13,390 bases of DNA from an uncultured Treponema sp. (GCA_946538795.1 CAMNGY010000005.1:1-13390), one strand, 5' to 3'. Positions 1 to 7,405 are shown, counted from the first letter of the stretch. Notes: generated by a model from the sequence alone, not told the origin. Translations and numbers: made by a program.

Positions 1-181
1 CGTGCTCCTTCAGCACGACGAAGCTGATTCCCGACAGCTCCGTGAATTTGGCGACCGACTGCGCCGCCCAGTAGAAGAAGGGCTTCCCGTATATTTCTAT
101 CAAAGGCTTGGGCACGTCAAAGCCCCTGTTGCCGAAACGGGTACCCCCGCCACCCATAGGCATGACCAGATGCAGTTTCAT
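1..181 (-). CDS. Nucleotidyltransferase (NTP_transferase family), N-terminal 60 residues only
   Basis: This is the beginning of a minus-strand gene that runs off the left edge. The visible protein starts MKLHLVMPMGGGGTRFG, which holds the glycine-rich nucleotide-binding loop of sugar-phosphate nucleotidyltransferases (GGxGTRF, residues 11-16), followed by PKPLIEIYGKP with the conserved lysine (K25). Family members join an NTP to a phosphorylated sugar or alcohol in the cytoplasm to give an activated donor. The ATG overlaps the TGA of the glycosyltransferase upstream as ATGA (178-181), so the two are probably translationally coupled. The substrate cannot be told from this fragment: sugar-1-phosphate, phosphocholine-like or polyol phosphate are all possible. 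The cluster context (kinase, HAD phosphatase, glycosyltransferase) supports a role in making an activated surface-glycan precursor. Confidence 0.85.
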   Translation of the reverse strand, partial: MKLHLVMPMGGGGTRFGNRGFDVPKPLIEIYGKPFFYWAAQSVAKFTELSGISFVVLKEH

Positions 182-984
182 ATACGGGCCTCCTGCTCGA
201 AGACCGTCTCGGAGGCATAGGCGTCGATTTGCCTGACGCGGGCGTCCTTTGCGAGGAACCTCCCCCTCCCGAAGAAATAGCCGGCGGCCATCTTCAGGGT
301 CTGGAAGGCCTGCCTCGCCATCTTCACGTTCGAGACCTGGTCCTCCTCCCTCCAGCTTATGGGCACGAAGGCGTGGTCCTGCCTGTAGCTTGCCAGGGCG
401 AAGAGCATGTAGCAGTTGAAGGTCAGGTTGTCGGGGAATGTATGGTAGAACCTGGACGCGAGCATCTTGCAGGAGTAAAGGTTCAGCCCCGCCCCCAGGT
501 CCCGGATCCGCTTCCCGGTCGCGGCCGAGAATATGATGTTGAAGACCTTGTTGCCGAATATGCGGAACTTTGAGTAGCCCGGCAGCCTCGAGCCCCTCAT
601 GAAGCGCGAGCCAAGCCAGCAGTCGTGCTCCTGTATGCGGCCGTCCCGCACAAGGGGGAGGAAGTCATCTATGCTGCCCTGGTCGTCGCCGTGGAGGACT
701 ATCACGTAGTCATAGCCGTTGTCAAGCGCGTGGTTGAACGCGACCTTGTGGCTCCCGCCCAGGCCGTAATTCTCGCAGTTGCGCAGGACCTTGACGGGGA
801 AGGGCAGTTGCATTGACTTCAGCTTTTCGACAATCGCGGCCTCGCCGCCGTCCGTGCTGCGGTTGTTCACGAAGACGGCCCCGCTTATATACGGTGCCAT
901 GGGGCCGGCGAGCTGGTCCGCCACCCGCACGACCTGCTTCTCGCAGTTGTACATGGGTATGAATACAAGGATCTTCCTGTCCAT
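178..984 (-). CDS. Family 2 glycosyltransferase (GT-A fold, dolichyl-phosphate-mannose-synthase-like)
   Basis: This is a soluble GT2 enzyme of about 268 residues. After an N-terminal beta strand (KILVFIPMYNCEKQV) come NNRSTDG (about residues 40-46), the usual nucleotide-contacting loop, and LHGDDQGSIDDF (about 97-108), the DxD-type metal/nucleotide site. NYGLGGSHKVAFNHAL and GSRFMRGSRLPG resemble DPM1/GtrB-type transferases, which move a sugar from a nucleotide donor to a polyprenyl or glycan acceptor. I see no membrane segment, so it should act at the inner face of the membrane. Two adjacent ATGs exist (987 and 984). AGGAGG at 990-995 lies only 2 nt from the first and 5 nt from the second, so the second is preferred. 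Its stop overlaps the start of the nucleotidyltransferase, which may make the donor it uses. Confidence 0.88.
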   Translation of the reverse strand: MDRKILVFIPMYNCEKQVVRVADQLAGPMAPYISGAVFVNNRSTDGGEAAIVEKLKSMQLPFPVKVLRNCENYGLGGSHKVAFNHALDNGYDYVIVLHGDDQGSIDDFLPLVRDGRIQEHDCWLGSRFMRGSRLPGYSKFRIFGNKVFNIIFSAATGKRIRDLGAGLNLYSCKMLASRFYHTFPDNLTFNCYMLFALASYRQDHAFVPISWREEDQVSNVKMARQAFQTLKMAAGYFFGRGRFLAKDARVRQIDAYASETVFEQEARI

Positions 985-989
985 CATTT

Positions 990-995
990 CCTCCT
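990..995 (-). promoter_or_regulatory. Ribosome binding site of the glycosyltransferase
   Basis: On the minus strand these bases read AGGAGG, a perfect Shine-Dalgarno core. The spacing is 5 nt to the ATG at 984 and 2 nt to the ATG at 987, which decides between the two adjacent starts in favour of 984. Confidence 0.75.
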
Positions 996-1080
996 AAAAT
1001 TGCGCGGGCTGGCCTTTCCGTTGCGCCCCCGTTTGTGGTGAGCCGCTGTGTTCCGTCTGCGGCTGTTCTGCCAGTTCCCG

Positions 1081-1812
1081 TCAGCCCTCAATCATCTCCT
1101 CGTACCATAGGTCGCCGCCGATTTTCACGCATTTCGCGCCGTAATTGCCCGTGAACTGCAGCAGGGAGAATTCGTACGGGAAAAACTGGACGTGGAAGTC
1201 CATCGTGTACTTGTATTGCCTCTGGCACGGCACTATGATGATGAGCTTCTTTTTGCAGACGCGCCTCAGCTCGTTGTAGGCCTGCTTCGCGTTGATGACG
1301 TGCTCCAGCGTGTGCGTGCTTATCACTATGTCGAAGCTCTTGTCCCCGAAGTCAAGGTGCTCAATGTTCCCGCTGACGAATTTGAGCCTGTCGGTCTGGC
1401 AGTCCAGCAGCGCCTTGGGGATGTTTATGTCGCATCCCACCACGGATATTTTTTCGTTGTGCGCCACGAGCTCCTTTGACAGGTAGCCGCGCCCGCAGCT
1501 TATGTCAAGCACCCTTGCGCCGCCCCATCCGCCGCTTTCTTCCAGGAGCTTTTTCATGCAGGCGTTGTTTATGTCCGTGGGCCTTGTGATGATGGGCTCT
1601 ATCATCTCGTAATAGTGCTTGAAGTCCTCGTCGCTCATCGTGAGGTATTTGCCGTTCTCCTTGAAATTCAGGTAATACTTCCCGTATTTCCCGTAAATGC
1701 CCCATGCAAGTATTCCCATCAGGAATTTGCTCTCCCTCATGATCGGGGGAAGAAGGTTGTCCAGGATCCAGTGGACTTTGTTCGTGATGTCCCGGCCCAT
1801 GCTTATCTTCAT
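1081..1812 (-). CDS. Class I SAM-dependent methyltransferase
   Basis: This is a 243-residue protein with a Rossmann-type methyltransferase domain in its second half. Motif I is VLDISCGRGY (101-110), the acidic ribose-binding position is VVGCDIN (124-130), and motif IV is FDIVISTHTLEHV (160-172), as in Methyltransf_11/25 families. The N-terminal 90 residues are aromatic-rich and not assigned. It should transfer a methyl group from SAM to a small molecule or glycan; nothing visible gives the acceptor. The open frame extends upstream to 1866, but the ATG at 1812 is chosen because GAGGTGA at 1817-1823 precedes it by 4-5 nt and no such site serves the longer form. It lies between the HAD gene (179 bp upstream) and the glycosyltransferase (96 bp downstream), all on the same strand. 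Confidence 0.85.
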   Translation of the reverse strand: MKISMGRDITNKVHWILDNLLPPIMRESKFLMGILAWGIYGKYGKYYLNFKENGKYLTMSDEDFKHYYEMIEPIITRPTDINNACMKKLLEESGGWGGARVLDISCGRGYLSKELVAHNEKISVVGCDINIPKALLDCQTDRLKFVSGNIEHLDFGDKSFDIVISTHTLEHVINAKQAYNELRRVCKKKLIIIVPCQRQYKYTMDFHVQFFPYEFSLLQFTGNYGAKCVKIGGDLWYEEMIEG

Positions 1813-1991
1813 ATAATCACCTCGCTGTGTTTTTCCCAAATATGCCGCGCCGCCTGTGCCCGCCATGCTGGCAGTGCCGCTGCCCTGCGGCCGTCCGCGC
1901 CAGGCTCCCTGCCTCGTGCGCCAGGTTTCTCTCCGCGCGCGCCTTGCGCCGGATTATGTCCTGCGGCCCGTGTCTTGCGCCCGGCCCAGGC
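1813..1991. other. 179-bp spacer inside the minus-strand cluster
   Basis: The spacer between the HAD gene and the methyltransferase is GC-rich. It holds the methyltransferase ribosome binding site (1817-1823), but no convincing promoter, terminator or small gene is seen. Overlapping frames here have biased, proline/arginine-rich composition typical of non-coding GC-rich DNA. Confidence 0.4.
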
Positions 1992-2576
1992 TTATGCGAA
2001 TCCCTTCGCGGCGAACACCGTGGCCCCGCTTGCCTCCGCGGCCGCAAGGCCGTCCGCGGAATCCTCAAAAATCAGGCTGTCCGCCCCCTTGATTTTGAAA
2101 TGCTCCATCGCCAGCAGGAAGCCCTGCGGGTCGGGCTTCTTGCGCTCCACGTCTTCCGCCGTCAGGATCAGGTCAAAGTCGCCCGTCCTCTTGTGGAAGG
2201 CTAGGATTTCCTCGCAGTTCTTCCGGGACGCCGTGGTGACCAGCGCTATGTGGTATTCCTCCCTCATCAGGCTGATAAGGTTGAAAAGGTGCGCGTTCTC
2301 CACGCTCTCCGGAAGGAAGGAGCCGTAGAGGGCCTTCTTCCTTTCATGCACTTTCTCCGCCTTCCCGGCGATCGTGTCCTCCGCGTGTCCTGCGCCCCTC
2401 AGCAGGGCCGGGATGAACGCGCTGTAATGCCTGCCGTTGCATTCATCGCAGAAATAACGGAAGTCCAGGTCCGTGCTGAACGGTGACAGGGCCTCCCGGT
2501 ATGCGAGCCAGTTTGTGCGGCGGGTGTCGAACAGCGTCCCGTCCAGGTCAAACATCGCGAGCTTCGTCTTCGTCAT
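1992..2576 (-). CDS. HAD-superfamily hydrolase (subfamily IA, phosphatase/phosphoglucomutase-like)
   Basis: This 194-residue protein shows all four HAD motifs. Motif I is FDLDGTLFDT (9-18, with D10 as nucleophile and D12 as acid/base). Motif II is LVTTAS (112-117). Motif III is the lysine in ERKKPDP (144-150). Motif IV is FEDSADG (170-176). A helical cap lies between motifs I and II (about 20-95). Subfamily IA members are mostly small-molecule phosphatases or beta-phosphoglucomutases; the sequence alone does not separate these. The ATG overlaps the TGA of the upstream membrane-kinase gene as ATGA (2573-2576), so the two are probably made in fixed ratio. With a kinase upstream and a nucleotidyltransferase downstream, it may remove a phosphate during synthesis of an activated precursor, or act as a mutase on the same intermediate. 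Confidence 0.87.
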   Translation of the reverse strand: MTKTKLAMFDLDGTLFDTRRTNWLAYREALSPFSTDLDFRYFCDECNGRHYSAFIPALLRGAGHAEDTIAGKAEKVHERKKALYGSFLPESVENAHLFNLISLMREEYHIALVTTASRKNCEEILAFHKRTGDFDLILTAEDVERKKPDPQGFLLAMEHFKIKGADSLIFEDSADGLAAAEASGATVFAAKGFA

Positions 2577-4495
2577 GCGTCTTCCCCGAATTTCTGCGAC
2601 ACGTCGTCAAGGACTTTCAGCAGTCCCGCGTAAAAAAGGGCCGAGCGGATCCCGTTCTTCTCTATCTTGTATGGCATGAGCCTCAGCCAGTGTATTATGT
2701 GGTGGAAGTGGATGCTCCGCCACTTTTCCTGGCTGAAGCTGGCCCGCATGTAATCGTCCAGCCGCTTGTACAGGCCGGTGTACACCTGGGACTTCGTGTC
2801 TATGAAATTGATGCGGTTCCCCGTGACTTCCACATTCTGCGTCATCATGAGGAACTCATAGCCCCCTCCTATGGACTGCAGGATCTTGGCATAGTCAAGG
2901 TTCGGGCTGTCGTGTATGTTGCCAGTGTTGGGGTCTATTATGTAGAAGCCGTCGCTGCCTTCCGAATTCCTCACGCAGATTATGTTTTCGACCGTGAGGT
3001 CCCCGTGTATGGCGGAATACTCGTCCCCGGCAAAGACGTCGAGCAGGTGCTCCTTTTCCAGCATGCGCATGTAACGGGGAAGGTTCTTGTACGCCTTTCC
3101 GTTTATCAGGATCTCGTCATACTTCATGAGCGGCCGCAGGTATTTCGCGCCCATGATTTTCTCGATGTTCGCGCGGACCTTCTGGTCTATGTGCCTTCCG
3201 GCCGTGTCCCGGTCGGACTTCCTGCTGTCGGTCCTGTACAGCGACCGCTCCAGCGCCGTGAATACCCCTTCCAGTATGCTCCATGTCTTTTCCTGCGGCA
3301 TGGAGTGCGCGTAGCTGAACAGGCCTTCCGCGTTGCTCCGGAACGGCATGTCGTAATAGCAGAAGTCCTCCGCCTTCTGCCGGCGTATGACCTCGGGGAG
3401 CGGTAGCAGGCTTGCGAAGCGGTCCAGCCACAGGACCTGCTCGTACAGCTTCTCGCCGTCCTTGCCCAGGGCGTATTTCCTGAAGAACTGGCCGCTGGAA
3501 TTCATGCACAGCATCGTCGTCGCGTTGCTCCCCGCGGAATAGTCCCGGATGATGAGAATGTCCTGGTTTATGCGCAGGTAGTTCCGTATGTAGTCCTTGT
3601 GCCTGTCGGAGAAATACAGCTCCAGGAAGCGCAGCCTTTCCTCCTGGTTCGTGTGCGGGAGCAGGTTTATCTTGTTCCTGTCGGCGCTCTCGTCAGGGGC
3701 CTTTTGGCCGGGCCCGGCGAACGAAATGAGGAGGACTATTGCGAGCTGGACCGCCATGTAGGCGATATACAGGGCGGAGGCATCCTTGTAAGTGGACATG
3801 AAGTCGTAGCCGCCCGGCCTTTTTATGCTGCTCTTTGCGAACAGCAAAGTGAATATGTCCTCCCACGAGAAGTCTGTTCCCCGCACGCTCAGGGACTTGG
3901 CGAAGAAGAAATACGAGAGGATGTACAGCGCCCACATCAGGACTGTGTACAGGATGAGCCTGGCCTTGCTTATCCTTTTGGCTATGTCCTTGAAATTCTG
4001 TATGAGCGACCAGAAGAACTTGAGTATCCTGAATTCGATGTTCGGGTTGAACACGGAGGCCACTAGCTTGGCCCCCCGCTTTGCGACCCCTTTCAGGGCG
4101 AGGAAAACCATGGATATGATGAACAGGCCCGCCGCGAACGCCATGTAGAAGGAGATCGTGTCGCGCAGCTCTGCTTCCGGCGGCCGTATGAGCCTGAGCG
4201 ACGTGAACACCAGCCCCACCGCGAGGATGTCCAGGTAGCGCTCTATTATCACAGTGGAAAGTCCCAGCGTCTTCCCGTTCTTCATCTTGCGCCCCGATAT
4301 GCAGGCGCGCACGAGGTCCCCCAGCTTGAGGGGGAGTATCATGTTCAGGCCGTTGCCTATGGCGAAGGACCTGAGAAGCCTTCCGGTGTCGGGCTTCTCG
4401 TACACGTCTATGAACAGGGCCCATCGGTATATGCGGATTATGTGGGCGAGCGTGATTATGGACGTGGACAGGACTAGATAGCACAGGCAGAGCAT
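2573..4495 (-). CDS. Fusion protein: LPG_synthase_TM/flippase-like membrane domain plus APH/choline-kinase-like phosphotransferase
   Basis: This is a 640-residue two-part protein. Residues 1 to about 261 contain roughly five hydrophobic segments (about 1-28, 85-104, 115-135, 180-203, 242-261) and LPG_synthase_TM signatures: RIYRW (21-25), NMILPLKLGDLVR (51-63) and VIIERYLDIL (82-91). This is shorter than the usual seven to eight spans. Residues from about 320 on form a kinase of the APH/choline-kinase fold. FFRKYA (K340) is the candidate ATP lysine, a following Glu (E352) may pair with it, HGDLTVEN (497-504) is the catalytic loop with D499 and N504, and IIDPNTG (519-525) carries the metal-binding D521. 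It probably phosphorylates a small alcohol or amino alcohol next to a lipid-linked acceptor. The leader before the ATG has no Shine-Dalgarno. It heads the minus cluster and overlaps the HAD gene by 4 bp. Confidence 0.8.
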   Translation of the reverse strand: MLCLCYLVLSTSIITLAHIIRIYRWALFIDVYEKPDTGRLLRSFAIGNGLNMILPLKLGDLVRACISGRKMKNGKTLGLSTVIIERYLDILAVGLVFTSLRLIRPPEAELRDTISFYMAFAAGLFIISMVFLALKGVAKRGAKLVASVFNPNIEFRILKFFWSLIQNFKDIAKRISKARLILYTVLMWALYILSYFFFAKSLSVRGTDFSWEDIFTLLFAKSSIKRPGGYDFMSTYKDASALYIAYMAVQLAIVLLISFAGPGQKAPDESADRNKINLLPHTNQEERLRFLELYFSDRHKDYIRNYLRINQDILIIRDYSAGSNATTMLCMNSSGQFFRKYALGKDGEKLYEQVLWLDRFASLLPLPEVIRRQKAEDFCYYDMPFRSNAEGLFSYAHSMPQEKTWSILEGVFTALERSLYRTDSRKSDRDTAGRHIDQKVRANIEKIMGAKYLRPLMKYDEILINGKAYKNLPRYMRMLEKEHLLDVFAGDEYSAIHGDLTVENIICVRNSEGSDGFYIIDPNTGNIHDSPNLDYAKILQSIGGGYEFLMMTQNVEVTGNRINFIDTKSQVYTGLYKRLDDYMRASFSQEKWRSIHFHHIIHWLRLMPYKIEKNGIRSALFYAGLLKVLDDVSQKFGEDA

Positions 4496-4509
4496 TGGAA
4501 GATATTTTA

Positions 4510-4538
4510 TTAATACTATAATGAGCCTGCATTGTCAA
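4510..4538 (-). promoter_or_regulatory. Sigma-70-type promoter of the minus-strand cluster
   Basis: On the minus strand the -35 is TTGACA (4533-4538, perfect). A 17-bp spacer follows, then TATTAA (4510-4515, four of six). The block is AT-rich in GC-rich surroundings. Expected transcription start is about 4503, giving only about 8 nt (ATCTTCCA) before the ATG at 4495 and no Shine-Dalgarno. Confidence 0.7.
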
Positions 4539-4701
4539 TAAGGCCGTCCGCGCGCCTGACGCGGCCCGCTCTCATGCCATCCGCGCGTACCTTTGATGCC
4601 CCTGATGCCCCCGCCTTTTGTCCTTGACGCGGGCGGTTGAGGCTCCGCAGTCTGAAATTGCATAAATATGCAGGAAAAACCCGTGAAAATGAATAAAAAT
4701 C

Positions 4702-4730
4702 TTGACAGCTTCCCGCGATTTCAAGATAAT
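4702..4730 (+). promoter_or_regulatory. Near-consensus sigma-70 promoter of the aminotransferase gene
   Basis: TTGACA (4702-4707) is followed by a 17-bp spacer and GATAAT (4725-4730, five of six). The predicted start point, about 4737-4740, lies on or within three bases of the ATG at 4740, implying a leaderless mRNA. The promoter lies inside the longer open frame that begins at 4668, which argues against that longer start. Confidence 0.75.
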
Positions 4731-4739
4731 ATTCCCACT

Positions 4740-6032
4740 ATGGTTAACGAACTGGCACAAGAGTTGAACGACGCCCTTGCGGGCACGACTGCGGGAAGCC
4801 TCCTTTCCGACATGGGCAGGCGGCTTTATTTCCCCAAGGGAATCATAGCCCAGAGCGGTGAGGCCAAGAAGCTTGGCAAGACGGCCAACGGCACTATAGG
4901 CATGACCGTCATTGACGGTTCCCCCGTGGCCCTCTCCGCCGTGCAGGATATAGTGCCCGCGCTCAGCTCCCGCGAGCTGGTCGCCTACGCGCCCACGGCC
5001 GGCAACCCCGACTTGCGCGCCATATGGAAGGAGAGCATCATCCGCAAGAACCCTTCGCTCAAGGGCAAGCTCTTTTCCCTCCCCGCCCTTGTGCCGGGAC
5101 TCACCGCCGGAATCTCATATCTGGCCGACCTCTTCCTGGATGAGGATCATTCGCTCATAGCCGGGGATCCTTCGTGGGACAACTACGTGCTCATTGCCAA
5201 CGCCAGGCGCAACGCGCCCTTCGTCCAGTTCCAGATGTTCAAGGACGGCAAGTTCAACATAGAGGGGCTGAAGGCCAGGATGGACGAGGAAGCCGCCGGA
5301 GGCTCCGTCCGTGTCCTTTTGAACTTCCCCCAGAACCCCTCCGGCTACAGCCCGACCGTTGCCGAAGCGAAGCAGCTGGTCGCTCACGTGAAGTCCCTTG
5401 CTGACAAAGGCGTCAAGGTCATGGTCTGGTGCGACGACGCGTATTTCGGCCTGGACTATGAGGATGACATAGAGAGGCAGTCCCTCTTCGCGTACCTCGC
5501 CGACCTGAGCGAGAACGTGCTGGCCGCCAAGATTGACGGCCCCACCAAAGAGGACTTCGCATGGGGCTTCCGCTGCGGTTTCATAACCTTCGCCGGCAAG
5601 GGCATGACCGAAGCCCAGTATGACGCCCTCGTGAAGAAGCTGATGGGCGCAATCCGCTCGTCCGTGTCATGCTCTTCCACCGTGCCCCAGTCCCTCCTTC
5701 TGCGCGCCTTCAAGGACCCCGAATTCGAGAACCAGAAAGCCGCTTTAAGGAAAGTCCTGGAGGCCCGCTACCGCAAGGTGCGCGCGTTCGTGAACTCCCA
5801 TGCGGGCGGCCCCCTGGAGGCCCTGCCCTTCAACTCCGGTTACTTCATGGCCTTTGACACGAAGGGCGTGGATGCGGAGCAGCTCAGGCAGGCATTGCTA
5901 AAGGATCGCGGAATCGGTACAATAGCCATTGACTCGCACACCCTACGCGTCGCATTCAGCAGCCTTGAAGAGGACCAGATTGACACCGTTTACAGCGCTA
6001 TTTACGAAGAGGCCGGCCGGCTTTCAAAATAG
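4740..6032 (+). CDS. Class I/II PLP-dependent aminotransferase
   Basis: This is a fold-type I aminotransferase of 430 residues. Positions below are in the 454-residue open frame from 4668; subtract 24 for the start chosen here. NFPQNPSGY (219-227) is the NPxG cofactor motif. WCDDAYFGL (254-262) supplies the Asp that pairs with the pyridine nitrogen and the following Tyr. K294 in GPTKEDFAWGFRCG is the likely Schiff-base lysine, with the phosphate-binding Arg R302 eight residues on, as in aspartate aminotransferase (K258/R266). LRVAF (R427) supplies the substrate-carboxylate Arg. The amino donor is not certain; an aspartate- or branched-chain-type role is possible. The ATG at 4740 is preferred because a strong promoter (4702-4730) ends just before it and the 24-residue extension is low-complexity. 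No Shine-Dalgarno precedes it. Confidence 0.88.
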   Translation: MVNELAQELNDALAGTTAGSLLSDMGRRLYFPKGIIAQSGEAKKLGKTANGTIGMTVIDGSPVALSAVQDIVPALSSRELVAYAPTAGNPDLRAIWKESIIRKNPSLKGKLFSLPALVPGLTAGISYLADLFLDEDHSLIAGDPSWDNYVLIANARRNAPFVQFQMFKDGKFNIEGLKARMDEEAAGGSVRVLLNFPQNPSGYSPTVAEAKQLVAHVKSLADKGVKVMVWCDDAYFGLDYEDDIERQSLFAYLADLSENVLAAKIDGPTKEDFAWGFRCGFITFAGKGMTEAQYDALVKKLMGAIRSSVSCSSTVPQSLLLRAFKDPEFENQKAALRKVLEARYRKVRAFVNSHAGGPLEALPFNSGYFMAFDTKGVDAEQLRQALLKDRGIGTIAIDSHTLRVAFSSLEEDQIDTVYSAIYEEAGRLSK

Positions 6033-6050
6033 TCTTTCATGCCGGGGAAA

Positions 6051-6066
6051 GGCGGGGCTTCCCGCC
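6051..6066 (+). other. GC hairpin between aminotransferase and solute-binding lipoprotein genes
   Basis: GGCGGG (6051-6056), loop GCTT and CCCGCC (6061-6066) form a perfect 6-bp stem, 18 nt after the aminotransferase stop. No T-run follows directly, so it is not a classical terminator. It ends 12 nt before the TTG start proposed for the next gene and could affect its translation or mRNA stability. Confidence 0.4.
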
Positions 6067-6078
6067 CGGTCCCTGCTT

Positions 6079-7353
6079 TTGGCACGCTTCCGCGCGCTGG
6101 GGCTGCTGGCCGCCGTCTTTCCGCTCCTGCTGGCGTCCTGCGCCGGCGGCAGGGACGATCCGCTGGTAATCTGGAGCGAGCGGGCGGAGATGGCTTCCTG
6201 CATAGAGCTTTTCAACGCCACCCACGACATAAAGGCCGTGCTGGTCTACAAGGACAGCGTCGCCCGCTCCCTTCCCCCCGCCCGTGACGAGCAGTTGCCC
6301 GACCTTGTGATAGGCTCCTGGCTCAAGACCTCCTCCCTCAAGAAGAACTTCTCGCCCCTGGAAAAATTTTTCAGCCAGAACAAGCTGTCCAGGTCAGCGT
6401 TCTACGCCAACCTCCTGGGCTACGGCTCCGTCGGAGGAACCCAGTACCTGATTCCCGTCAGCTTCAACCTTCCTGCCGTGGTGTTTGACGAGGCAAACGC
6501 CTCCTTCGTCAAGGGCAGCCACATACTCACCCTGAACCAGATATGGGAGGCGGACGCCGAATTCTCAAAGGCGGACGACAAGGGCGTATACCAGAACATG
6601 GGCTTCGCCCCGTCCTGGGACCAGGATTTCCTTTATTTTGCGGCCAAGGCGAGGGGGGCGGCCTTTGCGGAAGGCGGTAGCACCTTCACGTATAATCGCG
6701 AGGCCCTGGATTCCACCGTGAGCTACCTGCGGAACTGGACCCTTTCCAACCACAACTCCTCCTCGGACGAGCAGGATTTCAAGTTCCGCTACCTTTACAG
6801 GCCCGAAAGCAAGTGGCTGTCGGAGGGGCGCAGCCTTTTCACCTACATGAACAGCCGGGAGTTCTACACGATGGACGACGACCTGGATTCCAGGCTTTCG
6901 TTCAGGTGGGTGTCCAACGGCAGCGGCATCATGATCGAGGATGACATGGTGTGCATTGGCTTGTACCGGAAGGCCCGCAATCCCAACAAGGCGGAAATCT
7001 TCGTTGAGTGGTTCTTTCAGGAGGAATCCCAGAAAGCCATGATGGAACGCTACAGGAACATGGCGCTGGACACGCATGAATTCGGCATAGCCGGAGGCTT
7101 TTCTTCCATTAAGAGCGTCAACGCCGTCCTTTTCCCCGTGTTCTACCATGAGCTGCTGGGCAACATGCCCCTGGAGGACCAGCTGATCCTTCCCGAGGCC
7201 CTGCCTTCCCGCTTCAGCATCTTCAAGGACAAGATAATCATCCCCTTCCTGATGGAGAACTGCCAGGCGGATCCTCCGGCAGAAGGCCAGGCAGAGAAGG
7301 CCCGCAAGAGCCTGGATGACTACATTGCCGACTGGAGCCGCCAGGCTTTCTGA
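6079..7353 (+). CDS. Extracellular solute-binding lipoprotein, family 1 (MalE-like)
   Basis: From TTG 6079 this gives 424 residues: a basic n-region (ARFR), a hydrophobic core and a lipobox LLASC at residues 17-21, so it is an exported, lipid-anchored protein. The mature part has the layout of sugar-type ABC binding proteins: VIWSERAEMASCIELFNA near the N-terminus, DLVIGSWLKT, TQYLIPVSFNLPAVVFDEA (the 'knows the cytosol side, opens to a model substrate' region typical of family 1), and a C-terminal FVEWFFQEESQKAMME helix. It should capture a solute for an importer, but no permease or ATPase gene is in the window. The start is uncertain: the frame is open back to a TTG at 5929 inside the aminotransferase gene, no ATG lies in frame, and no good Shine-Dalgarno precedes 6079. 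Ligand unknown. Confidence 0.75.
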   Translation: MARFRALGLLAAVFPLLLASCAGGRDDPLVIWSERAEMASCIELFNATHDIKAVLVYKDSVARSLPPARDEQLPDLVIGSWLKTSSLKKNFSPLEKFFSQNKLSRSAFYANLLGYGSVGGTQYLIPVSFNLPAVVFDEANASFVKGSHILTLNQIWEADAEFSKADDKGVYQNMGFAPSWDQDFLYFAAKARGAAFAEGGSTFTYNREALDSTVSYLRNWTLSNHNSSSDEQDFKFRYLYRPESKWLSEGRSLFTYMNSREFYTMDDDLDSRLSFRWVSNGSGIMIEDDMVCIGLYRKARNPNKAEIFVEWFFQEESQKAMMERYRNMALDTHEFGIAGGFSSIKSVNAVLFPVFYHELLGNMPLEDQLILPEALPSRFSIFKDKIIIPFLMENCQADPPAEGQAEKARKSLDDYIADWSRQAF

Positions 7354-7376
7354 GCGCCGTCCCCTTTTTTCTGTTA

Positions 7377-7405
7377 TTGTTTTTATGCCGCAAGTGTGAT
7401 ATTCT
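7377..7405 (+). promoter_or_regulatory. Possible promoter of the large lipoprotein gene
   Basis: TTGTTT (7377-7382), a 17-bp spacer and TATTCT (7400-7405) preceded by TGA, an extended -10 form. The start would be about 7412, some 30-45 nt before the GTG/TTG start codons. The intervening T-rich run just after the previous stop (7362-7382) is AT-rich for this genome. Confidence 0.4.

Noticed and set aside
1041..1064. Stem AGCCGC/GCGGCT between methyltransferase and glycosyltransferase as a terminator
   Set aside because: Long 12-nt loop and no T-run on the minus strand; it would cut an apparently continuous cluster.
2483..3406. 307-codon plus-strand open frame opposite the membrane-kinase gene
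   Set aside because: It mirrors a gene with clear kinase motifs, has no domain features itself, and arises from codon bias in GC-rich DNA.
4668..4739. Longer aminotransferase start at ATG 4668 or 4689, adding up to 24 residues
   Set aside because: The extension contains the TTGACA/GATAAT promoter, has no properly spaced Shine-Dalgarno and no domain character.
5895..5923. Promoter-like TTGCTA-17 bp-TACAAT inside the end of the aminotransferase gene
   Set aside because: Reasonable score, and could serve the lipoprotein gene, but it lies within coding sequence and only with a long leader; not strong enough to list.
5929..6078. N-terminal extension of the solute-binding protein from TTG 5929
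   Set aside because: It overlaps about 100 bp of the aminotransferase gene, and would place about 50 extra residues before a normal lipoprotein signal peptide.
7354..7382. Intrinsic terminator after the solute-binding lipoprotein
   Set aside because: There is a T-run but no convincing GC stem directly before it.
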